Shown here: positions 26,460 through 34,283 of the stretch, piece after piece
Layout: each line of letters starts with the position of its first letter
Numbering within the stretch: position 1 is the first letter of the stretch
Source of the DNA: Pirellulaceae bacterium
Lineage (GTDB): Bacteria; Planctomycetota; Planctomycetia; Pirellulales; Pirellulaceae
Direction of reading: 5' to 3'
DNA: 64,000 nt
NCBI GenBank assembly: GCA_029243025.1
Contig: JAQWSU010000002.1
Location: 124,001 to 188,000, forward strand
Translations under genes and position numbers: made by a program
Notes under the pieces: generated by a model
Seen by the model: only the letters and a program-made list of their open reading frames with translations
What the model was told of the DNA's origin: nothing
Database searches by the model: none

Positions 26460-27884
26460 ATGGTTCACACGAAAAACAATCCTTTTACGACCCTTACGAA
26501 CGCGACTTACGGGTTCTTGCCGACTCTGTCGCGAGATCTGGGCTCGCGGCGTCTTGGGCTGAGGAAAAACTTTATCTGGACCGCGCTGGGGAATCTCTCG
26601 GCGGGAGGAACCCAGGTACTCATTCTATGTTTGATTGCCCAAAATATTTCGAAGGATGCGGTGGGGCAATATGCCTTGGCATTGGCGATTATTAACCCGT
26701 TGTTAGCATTTTTGAGTTTGCAATTGCGTTCGATGCTAGCCAGTCAGTCGGATCAGGAATGCGATGTTCAGATTTGCATTTCGCTACGACTGGCTACCAA
26801 TGCGATCGCCGCTTTGATTGTTTTGGCAATTATCTTCTCGGGCAAAACTGAATCACTGGCATCGATCGTACTCGCACTGACCGTGTTGAAACTGTTCGTT
26901 GCGATAAGCGATGTCTTTTATGGCCAGATGCAACGCCGGGAACGAATGGACTTCATCGCTAAGAGCCAACTCGTGAGTGGTTTCTTGCAGATTGCGTCTT
27001 TTGCTGCTGTAAGCTATCTAACGGGTAGTCTTTTGGTCGCATGTTGTGCAATGGCCGTTGCACCGATGTTGACTCTTTGGCTCTATGATTTACCCGTGTC
27101 CCGAGCTCTTGAAGTGGGACACGGCGTTGGAGTATCGGGAAGTCTTTTGCCACGCTGGGATTTCGCGACGATGACACATCTAGCCTGGGTCACTTTACCT
27201 TTGGGGTTGGTGACGGGCGTGGTGGCTCTGACCGCGAGTATTCCGCGCTATTACTTGGGACATTATTGGGAGATCGGCGCTGTGGGGGTGTTCGCCGCGC
27301 TCGCCTGTCCGGGGTTGGTGCTGCAGCAGTCGATGCTGTCCTTGTCCCAAGCCGCCCTGCCCCGCTTTGGTCATTGTTTCGTCAATGCTGATGGTGCTGG
27401 GTGTCGGCGTCTGCTGTGGCGAGTACTGATTGTCAATGCGGTTTTTGGAGTGTTAGGTGTCTTGGCTGGATTGCTGATTGGTCGCCAAATACTCCAACTT
27501 TTGTACACCGAAGAGTTCGCACAGTATGATCAACCGCTGGTCTGGATGATGGTTTCTTTCGCTCTCAACTGCATGGGGTCAATCGGTTCGGTTTTGATGG
27601 CCGCCAAACGGTTTCGGACCCAATTTGTTATTAGTTTGATCACTCTAGTCACGACAGTGGGTTTGGGGGTGATGTTGATTCCACGATACGGTTTGACAGG
27701 AGCGGCCTTGACGTTAGTGGTGGTGTCATCGATTCGCTTGGCGGTGATTTTCTTGGCCGTGTCGTTTGTGATTCGAGAGATGGAATTACCAGATAACGAC
27801 ACGGTAAATCGTGGCGTTAGGGAGTCCAGTCCTGGTCATCCTCAAGCAGCCAGTCGACCACATCGAATCCAATGGCAGAAATGA
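26460..27884 (+). CDS. Wzx-like polysaccharide flippase
   Basis: 474-residue membrane protein of the MOP/polysaccharide-transport superfamily with about 12 helices. It opens with a basic cytoplasmic end and FIWTALGNLSAGGTQVLI, typical of the first helix of such flippases, and carries the late GLTGAALTLVVVSSIRL of the final helices. It would move lipid-linked repeat units across the inner membrane. It is the only rightward gene in this locus, and its last 68 bases overlap the 3' end of the leftward subtilase gene. The tail after about residue 450 is not membrane-like. Confidence 0.82.
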   Translation: MVHTKNNPFTTLTNATYGFLPTLSRDLGSRRLGLRKNFIWTALGNLSAGGTQVLILCLIAQNISKDAVGQYALALAIINPLLAFLSLQLRSMLASQSDQECDVQICISLRLATNAIAALIVLAIIFSGKTESLASIVLALTVLKLFVAISDVFYGQMQRRERMDFIAKSQLVSGFLQIASFAAVSYLTGSLLVACCAMAVAPMLTLWLYDLPVSRALEVGHGVGVSGSLLPRWDFATMTHLAWVTLPLGLVTGVVALTASIPRYYLGHYWEIGAVGVFAALACPGLVLQQSMLSLSQAALPRFGHCFVNADGAGCRRLLWRVLIVNAVFGVLGVLAGLLIGRQILQLLYTEEFAQYDQPLVWMMVSFALNCMGSIGSVLMAAKRFRTQFVISLITLVTTVGLGVMLIPRYGLTGAALTLVVVSSIRLAVIFLAVSFVIREMELPDNDTVNRGVRESSPGHPQAASRPHRIQWQK

Positions 27885-30800
27885 TTTGGTCGTCGCTTCT
27901 CACCAGTTGTAATAGATTGGCGGTCGAAATATCTTGCGAGTCTATTTCGGCACTCGCGCTGCGATAGAAATCATCTCGAGCGATGAGTCTGGCCAAACTG
28001 CGATGGAGATCGCTCGATTCCGACGCTAATTGAAAATCGAAGTTGGCCGATCGCGACCGGTAAGCGATGGCAAGAAACCCCTTTTCCGACTGGGTGTCGG
28101 CAAATACGCGATCGGTTTTCTGCCCTGACAGAAACGCTCGGTCTCGTCCACCATGATCAGAATGGACTTGTAGTAAATTAAATCCGATTGCGGCGTTGCG
28201 ATAGGAAGACCCAGTGAGGATGCCGGAGTTAGCGGAACCGATGAAGACGTCGTCGTTCACCGAATCGTACAAGCGAGCTTCGTCAAATCCACCCTGGTTA
28301 CTGTCTGCAAAAACCAGCTCAAAGCCTTCGACATAGTTGTCGAATTCAGGACCCTTGATCACGGAGTACTCGGGTAGACCGTCGAATTGATCATCTCCGG
28401 TTGATCCGTATAAGCGAGCTTCGTCCAGGCCACCTTGATGACTGTAAGCTCGGACTCGATTGAAACCCTCCGCATAGTTGTCGAAGCCATTTCCTGTGAA
28501 AACCGCATATCTGGGGAGTCCGTGGAAAGTGTCGTTTCCATCGGAGTCGAGGAAACGGGCAACGTCGATACCACCTTGGTTGCTGTAGGCACGGACCAAA
28601 GCAAAGCCTTCGGCGTAATTGTCGAAATCGACGCCCTTCATCACTCCATAGCGGGGGAGAGCTGTGAATTCATCGTTGGCTGCTGAATCGTAGAGTCGTG
28701 CGATGTCGTGACCACCGGATTGCGAATAAGCTCGGACTTGGTCGAACCCGCGTGCGTAGTTGCGGAAATTATGTCCCTCGATCAGGCTGTATTCGGGGAG
28801 TGCGAATAGCGTGTCGTCAAAGGGCGAGTCGTAAAGTCTTGCGTGATCCATGCCGCCAAAAATCGCATGAACCTTCACGCTTTCAAACGCTTCGACGTAA
28901 CGACTCTCCTTGGGTGTGGTGAGGAGACTGTAGTTGGGAAGACCATGGTAGGTATCGTCCGCGTGCGAATCGTAAAGAACTGCCGTATCATGACCGCCTT
29001 GGTGCGAATAGGCACGAACCTTTCGGAAGCCCTCGACATAGTTACGGAAGTTTTGCCCCGCCAGCAGGCTATAGGATGTTTGACCTGTGAAGGTATCGTC
29101 GTCGCTTGAATCAAATAGTCTCGCCCGATCGAGTCCCCCTTTTATCGAGTAGGCTTGTACTGAGGAAAATCCCTCGACGTAGTTGAAGAAAGTGGGGCCG
29201 CTGAGGACGCTATAGTGGGGCAGGCCTGTGAATTGATCGTCCGCAATTGAGTCATAAAGGTAGGCTGTATCGTTTCCATCGCCAGCATAGATGTATTGTT
29301 TTTCAAAGTCGACGCTCTGTATTCTGAGATTGCTTCCTCTGACTTGCAGGGTGCTCGGTGTCACTGTCACTGACTCATTTTGGTCGCTTAGATAAATCCG
29401 CAAAACGTCATTGCCCTGCTCCCCATGGAACTGGACGCTGGATTGTTCGTGTTTGGAAAGGTCAAACGTCAGCCCATTTACCGAAAACGAAGCTTGAGGT
29501 CCCAGCGTGGCAAAAAAGTTGTCGTCTTGGCTCGTTCCAAAAATATTCAGCTCGTTGCCTTCGATTGAGACGATGTTTGCTAGGGTGATTCGAGTCGGGC
29601 TTGTTGACTCAAAATAAAAGCTGTCGCCGGCGTCGACGTCCAGATCGAGTCGATGTTGGACTGATGCAAAGGGTTGGTTGGATGTTACTTGATCCATATC
29701 TTGAAATAGATTCAATCTGTTTGGTGGGCTCGTGTCCGCGCTGACCGAAATGGCCAAAATCCCGGCTCGCTCCGTGGTGAATTCGTAGATCGCACCGCCG
29801 GTCGTGGTGATCTCGCTGAAGCCGATGGCCCCCAACTCAATTGTCGGTGGCTGCAAGGAGGCGGTGAACGAATATTCTCCCACGCCGGAATCACTGCCGA
29901 TTCCGATGGTGTACCGTTGATGAGCTCGTACCTCGATGTCGATGACCTTTCCATTTTCGGCGGAAAGGCTGTCCGTATACCAACGAGGTGCAAGCTGAGA
30001 AGCCTGGTCGATTTGGAGACGAATCGTGCCTGATTGGGCCGGTGAAAAAGAAAAGTAGTCGACGTCAGTCGGAATTTCGATGTTCCCTGTTACCGAATGG
30101 CTGCTGCCAATCTGGCCAAGTGCATGGGCCGTGTTCGCTGCCGAGCCATAATCGTCGATCGGAGCGATTGACTCCAAGGCCGCTTGGAGGTCAACATGAC
30201 TGTAGAACCGATCGGTACGTTCGTCGAATGTTTGTTGAGCTGTGCCTTGCAGGATTTGGTGAATGGTTTCCACCGAGACGTCGGTGGCTCCCGTTCGTTC
30301 CAAAGCCTCACGAATCAGAATGCTGGCGCCCGAGACGAAAGGGGTCGCCATGCTCGTGCCAGATGCGGTGAAAAAATCGTCTGTGATTCCGTTGAAATCA
30401 TAGAGGTAATCAGGGGCCGTGCTTGTGATGTTCTCGCCGGGCGCAACGAGGACACGATCACTTCTGCGGCTGAAATTACTCAATTCACCCTTGGAGTCAT
30501 GGCTGGCAACCGCAACGACATGAGGGCTGGTGGCTGGATAGCTTAAGCCGACAACAGGGCGTGTGCGAAATCCATTTCCCGCAGCAACTGCCACGAAAAT
30601 GCCTTGTTCGTGCAGTTCACTGAATTCGTTCTCTAGGACGGCCCATTGGGGGACTTCTTCTCCCTGCCATTTCGTTCCCAATGAGAGGTTGACGGTTGTG
30701 ATCGGGTGCTCGAAATTTTGCCGGTTGTCAATCACCCAGCGGAGCGCATTCTCAATCCACTCGAAGCTGCCTTCCCCTTGGTCATTGAAGACCCGCAAGG

Positions 30801-31224
30801 CGACTAAGTCGACTTCCGGAGCAACCCCAGGATGATCTGTGTCAGCGCTTGCCAGGATGCCTGCGATGTGAGTGCCGTGCAGACCGGCTGGCGCATCGTC
30901 GAAAGGGTCGGCGTCATTCTCATCGGTGAAATCCCAACCGCCCACGACACGATGGCCCGTACCAAATCCGCCTCCAAGTGCCTGGTGATCGTAAGCAATT
31001 CCACTGTCGATGATAGCGACGGTCTGTCCGTGGCCGCTTAGTCCGAGCGCGTGGGCGTAGGCAACTCCTGCAACCTGATGACCAGCTAAAATGGATGTCT
31101 CGTCGCTAACGCTTGTCTGGATCGCCGGCATCTCTGTAGTTGGGTGCGCCAACACCAAGCGAGGCTCGCATGGTTCAACTTGTAAGCTGCGATAGATGTG
31201 GAGTCGGGAATCAAAGTGACCCAT
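27817..31224 (-). CDS. Large secreted S8 (subtilisin) peptidase with eight 47-residue repeats
   Basis: 1135 residues from ATG 31224 (a GTG at 31236 would add four). The N-terminus carries LQVEPCEPRLVLA, resembling the leader found on planctomycete surface proteins, instead of a classical signal peptide. The peptidase domain (about 50-360) has the full triad and oxyanion residue: D73 in AIIDSGI, H116 in GLHGTHIAG, N217 in AAGNG, S291 in ASGTSMATP. A pre-peptidase C-terminal-like beta region follows (about 370-470), then a beta-rich segment, then eight tandem 47-residue repeats with consensus DxARLYDS..DD.F.GLP.Y and NYVEGF..VRAYS.QGG, and a degenerate ninth. It is probably an exported cell-surface protein. 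Lying within the exopolysaccharide locus, it may act on or attach to the matrix; that is inference. Confidence 0.88.
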   Translation of the reverse strand: MGHFDSRLHIYRSLQVEPCEPRLVLAHPTTEMPAIQTSVSDETSILAGHQVAGVAYAHALGLSGHGQTVAIIDSGIAYDHQALGGGFGTGHRVVGGWDFTDENDADPFDDAPAGLHGTHIAGILASADTDHPGVAPEVDLVALRVFNDQGEGSFEWIENALRWVIDNRQNFEHPITTVNLSLGTKWQGEEVPQWAVLENEFSELHEQGIFVAVAAGNGFRTRPVVGLSYPATSPHVVAVASHDSKGELSNFSRRSDRVLVAPGENITSTAPDYLYDFNGITDDFFTASGTSMATPFVSGASILIREALERTGATDVSVETIHQILQGTAQQTFDERTDRFYSHVDLQAALESIAPIDDYGSAANTAHALGQIGSSHSVTGNIEIPTDVDYFSFSPAQSGTIRLQIDQASQLAPRWYTDSLSAENGKVIDIEVRAHQRYTIGIGSDSGVGEYSFTASLQPPTIELGAIGFSEITTTGGAIYEFTTERAGILAISVSADTSPPNRLNLFQDMDQVTSNQPFASVQHRLDLDVDAGDSFYFESTSPTRITLANIVSIEGNELNIFGTSQDDNFFATLGPQASFSVNGLTFDLSKHEQSSVQFHGEQGNDVLRIYLSDQNESVTVTPSTLQVRGSNLRIQSVDFEKQYIYAGDGNDTAYLYDSIADDQFTGLPHYSVLSGPTFFNYVEGFSSVQAYSIKGGLDRARLFDSSDDDTFTGQTSYSLLAGQNFRNYVEGFRKVRAYSHQGGHDTAVLYDSHADDTYHGLPNYSLLTTPKESRYVEAFESVKVHAIFGGMDHARLYDSPFDDTLFALPEYSLIEGHNFRNYARGFDQVRAYSQSGGHDIARLYDSAANDEFTALPRYGVMKGVDFDNYAEGFALVRAYSNQGGIDVARFLDSDGNDTFHGLPRYAVFTGNGFDNYAEGFNRVRAYSHQGGLDEARLYGSTGDDQFDGLPEYSVIKGPEFDNYVEGFELVFADSNQGGFDEARLYDSVNDDVFIGSANSGILTGSSYRNAAIGFNLLQVHSDHGGRDRAFLSGQKTDRVFADTQSEKGFLAIAYRSRSANFDFQLASESSDLHRSLARLIARDDFYRSASAEIDSQDISTANLLQLVRSDDQIISAIGFDVVDWLLEDDQDWTP
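28144..29271 (-). repeat. Eight tandem 141-bp coding repeats
   Basis: The array is exactly 1128 bases, eight units of 141 bases without insertions or deletions, coding eight 47-residue units. Each unit begins with Asp followed by a TAYLYDS/ARLYDS-like strand and ends with GG plus one residue. The copies differ clearly in sequence but keep length, which indicates old duplications held by structural constraint. A degenerate partial unit continues to about 28050. Confidence 0.9.
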
Positions 31225-31546
31225 GAACGGACTCACGTGCGATGGAAAATCAGGGTGTTAGTCGTGGTTGGCATACGTTCGATTCGATCGCGTCGATAGA
31301 TCACAAACGCGACGACGTGGCGAGTGCCACACAGTACCCTAGGTTACGATCAAACGTGCTTTTTTGGGCAGGACTAAGATGTTGCGGCAATGCATCGCCA
31401 GAGTGTCATTTGGCCGCTGTGTCGCCGAAAAACCACCTCGAATTAGCGCTGTTGTTGCCTGGGAACAACATGGGTGGTCGAGAAAGAACGCTGATTCTCA
31501 ATTGAATCGTGAATCGGCTGTTCCGTTGCCGTGCTCCAAGATGAGG
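31225..31546. other. 322-bp region between subtilase and Wzy_C/TPR genes
   Basis: Upstream of the subtilase gene and downstream of the leftward Wzy_C/TPR gene, so it should hold the subtilase promoter. Short open frames on the plus strand (31242-31505 and 31364-31717) show no gene-like features. A TCGCGT/ACGCGA inverted pair lies around 31290-31315. Nothing more is seen. Confidence 0.4.
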
Positions 31547-34249
31547 CTAGCGCATTTGATTGTCGATTTGCGCCAATCGTATCTTGACCGTAGGGTCGTT
31601 GGGTTTTCTTCGTGCGCACCAACGAAACTGCTGACGTGCCTGCTGGTAATCGCCCGCCTGTTGGAGTCGGGAACCCAAAAGAAAGTTCAATTGATAGTCA
31701 CCAGGGTCGGCCTCTAACGCTTTTCGTGTAGCATCAATGGCTTGGGGGATCTGTTGTAGATAACTGTGTACTTCCTGGCAACGATACCAGAGGCGAGCAG
31801 CTTCCGGACCGGAATACTGACCGGCAAGCATGCCGAGTTGCTCGGAATAATGCTTGCCGGCAATTCGTGCTTCGTCCAACAGGTCCGCGAAACGGTAATA
31901 ATTAAACAGCCTTTCCAGACCATCGTGGTCCGGTTGAAAAACGGTAATAAATGCTTCCGGATGGACCTGGAGTGCTAACGATTCGATGATCACGGCCTGA
32001 ATGGCGGGACCTCGACAAAATGCCTGTTGGAGAAACTTTGCGCCCCCTTGCATGTCACCCGCTTGAATGGCGTCATATCCAGCCATGTAAAGCACATCGC
32101 CGTCGTGTGGTCGAACTGCAAGTGCCTGGCTGATTAATGCGTTTCGCATTGGGTTGTGTCCTGAAAGAAAAGCCAAGTCGCACAAATGCAGATAGGCTTT
32201 GCCCTGCAGGGGCGAAAGTCGGATTGCTTGCAAGGCGTGATTCCTCGCCAAACTCAAATAAGTAAGGTGCTTGCCCGTTGCAACAGTTAGCCATTCGTGC
32301 TGTGCTGCAAGCGAGGGAAAATTAGAATTGATGGCAGCCTCACGAATACTCCAAAGACTCATGGGATTTTCGCTGAGCCGTTGGCAACGATCAAAACGTC
32401 GCAGGTAGTTGGTCGACAGACGAAGGTGGGCGCGAGCGTCATTGGGGTCATGCCGAAGGGTTGCTATTAAATAACGCTCCATCCGGGTCAGCGACTCCTG
32501 ATCGTGATGGCCGAACGAGTCCATTTCCCGACGATTGATTTGTGCTTGTGTTTCAACGTCGCGGTCGGTCGTCAGTGATATTTTAAGATAACTTTCCCAT
32601 GCCGTTGCTGCGAAGGCAGGTCGTTGAAGCGTCGGTAGACTGAGACATGCCACAAAAACAATGGCGATGACGCAAGCGAACGAATGGAAACGGCAAAGCG
32701 AAATATCGGACGTATCATTTGCAGCCGGTTGGCTAAGTTGGAACAAACGACCGGCCGCAGCCATGCATAGTACCGTACAAGACATGCATGCTGGGATGTA
32801 CCAAACAAAATCGACAAACGAGTGAACAATGCTCGCGATCCAAATTGCCAAAAGGACGCCGCTGAGCGTGGTTATCTGTTGAGATGTCGACCGTCGTAAA
32901 GAGCTGACCAACCAATAGCCGGTTAACAGGATCAGTGCGGCGACGAGCAAGAAGCCTGGTATGCCGGCTTCCAGCAGAACTTGCAGGTAACCATTTTCAG
33001 CGTGCGTGTAACCGAATTCGGTCCATTCGGTCATGTAGACGGGGTAAATATTTTGGTGGCTCCCAACCCCCGAACCCCACCAAGCGAAGTCAGGAACCGC
33101 ATCAGCAACGGCAGTCCAAATGCGACGGCGAGCGCCGGAAGGGTCGATCTGATCGAGCGAACCGGCTGTGATGGTGCCTAGTCGGGCAAGAAGACGTTGG
33201 CGACCATGAATCAAGATCGCGACACTGATGGTAGAGAGCAGTCCGATACCGTAGAACAATGTTTTCCGGTTGATCTGCCGCGTGGTTGTTAGCATGACCA
33301 GGCAAGTGCAGGCCACCAAGAGGATAATCAATATTCCTCCGCGCGAAAAACACTGCAGACCCGCAAAGGCGACGGTGACCAGCCCCAAACTCAAGAACAT
33401 TGGCGTGTGCGGTGAAAATCGCTTTTGTTCCACCGCTGTCTGAAAATGAAACTTCTGAGACTTTTCACGTTGAGCGGCCGCCGTCAGCCAACCGATCAGA
33501 GGTGCCATCCCAATTGCGAGGAAGTGCGCGTAGTGGTTTTGGTTTGCAAACGGGCCTTTGACGGTGTGAAGAGTGTTTCTTGATGGATGTTCATAGATCC
33601 ACAGGAACTTTCCATTTCCCAGCAAGTACTGCAGAAGTCCTAGAACAGCCATTGAGATGGCGGCTAACGCAATCCATTTCAGCAGACGTTCGATATCGGT
33701 CAGTGAACGGAGACGCTGATAGGTGACCATGAAGAGAACACTGTAGGCAACGAGAAGGCAGAGGCCGCGTCGTGTTCGCTCGGGAGAGAGGGAGACCGTT
33801 TGCCACGTTCCCAGGCTTGCTGCGCTGGCGTTCCACATGGGTAATAATTCGGTTTGTGTGGGGGACATCACCTGAAGCGCGTTGGGTGGCAGAGGAAACA
33901 ACTGGAGCACAATTAAAACTATCGCCAAAAGGAAGATAAGTTCGGCGCCGGACCAGGACCACTTGGCCGTCTTATCAAAACTTTTGGCGGCGAACCAACT
34001 GACAGCGGTTATCCAAACGATTGTGGTCAGCACGAGCTTTCCCAGTGGATGTCGGCCGCCCATGAATAACGGGGCGATAAAGAGTGCCGCCAACAGACCC
34101 GCATCGTTAAGACGCAGGAACGCTGCCTGGAAGAGTTGATGAAGGTGGCGTTGGGGTGCAAGGCGCGTGGATCGAGATTTAGCCGGCAGTCGCCGTCTGA
34201 GTCGCCATTGAGAAACGGAAGCAAGCACCCGAGTTCGTACTGTGTTCAT
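31547..34249 (-). CDS. O-antigen ligase/polymerase family (Wzy_C) protein with C-terminal TPRs
   Basis: 900 residues. The N-terminal two-thirds is a polytopic membrane domain of the Wzy_C/WaaL family, with the large loop holding GPFANQNHYAHFL and the conserved GSGVGSHQNIYP...HAENGYLQVLLEAG region. The last third (from about 590) is a helical TPR-like region with units such as 'ALEADPGDYQLNFLLGSRLQ'. ATG 34249 has AAGGA eight bases upstream. In other bacteria such Wzy_C-TPR proteins ligate or polymerise polysaccharide or glycosylate proteins. It is the second polymerase-like protein of the locus and lies 34 bases downstream of the Wzc-type kinase gene, with which it is probably co-transcribed. 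Confidence 0.87.
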   Translation of the reverse strand: MNTVRTRVLASVSQWRLRRRLPAKSRSTRLAPQRHLHQLFQAAFLRLNDAGLLAALFIAPLFMGGRHPLGKLVLTTIVWITAVSWFAAKSFDKTAKWSWSGAELIFLLAIVLIVLQLFPLPPNALQVMSPTQTELLPMWNASAASLGTWQTVSLSPERTRRGLCLLVAYSVLFMVTYQRLRSLTDIERLLKWIALAAISMAVLGLLQYLLGNGKFLWIYEHPSRNTLHTVKGPFANQNHYAHFLAIGMAPLIGWLTAAAQREKSQKFHFQTAVEQKRFSPHTPMFLSLGLVTVAFAGLQCFSRGGILIILLVACTCLVMLTTTRQINRKTLFYGIGLLSTISVAILIHGRQRLLARLGTITAGSLDQIDPSGARRRIWTAVADAVPDFAWWGSGVGSHQNIYPVYMTEWTEFGYTHAENGYLQVLLEAGIPGFLLVAALILLTGYWLVSSLRRSTSQQITTLSGVLLAIWIASIVHSFVDFVWYIPACMSCTVLCMAAAGRLFQLSQPAANDTSDISLCRFHSFACVIAIVFVACLSLPTLQRPAFAATAWESYLKISLTTDRDVETQAQINRREMDSFGHHDQESLTRMERYLIATLRHDPNDARAHLRLSTNYLRRFDRCQRLSENPMSLWSIREAAINSNFPSLAAQHEWLTVATGKHLTYLSLARNHALQAIRLSPLQGKAYLHLCDLAFLSGHNPMRNALISQALAVRPHDGDVLYMAGYDAIQAGDMQGGAKFLQQAFCRGPAIQAVIIESLALQVHPEAFITVFQPDHDGLERLFNYYRFADLLDEARIAGKHYSEQLGMLAGQYSGPEAARLWYRCQEVHSYLQQIPQAIDATRKALEADPGDYQLNFLLGSRLQQAGDYQQARQQFRWCARRKPNDPTVKIRLAQIDNQMR

Positions 34250-34283
34250 GAGATTGATCCTTGCGGATTCCAAGGGATCTTCT

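Noticed and set aside
28144-29271. CRISPR-like or satellite array
   Set aside because: The repeats are 141 bases, directly adjoining, and in frame with a protein; there are no spacers and no cas genes.
31242-31717. Plus-strand open frames between subtilase and Wzy_C genes
   Set aside because: Short, overlapping the 3' end of the Wzy_C/TPR gene in part, and without domain-like composition.
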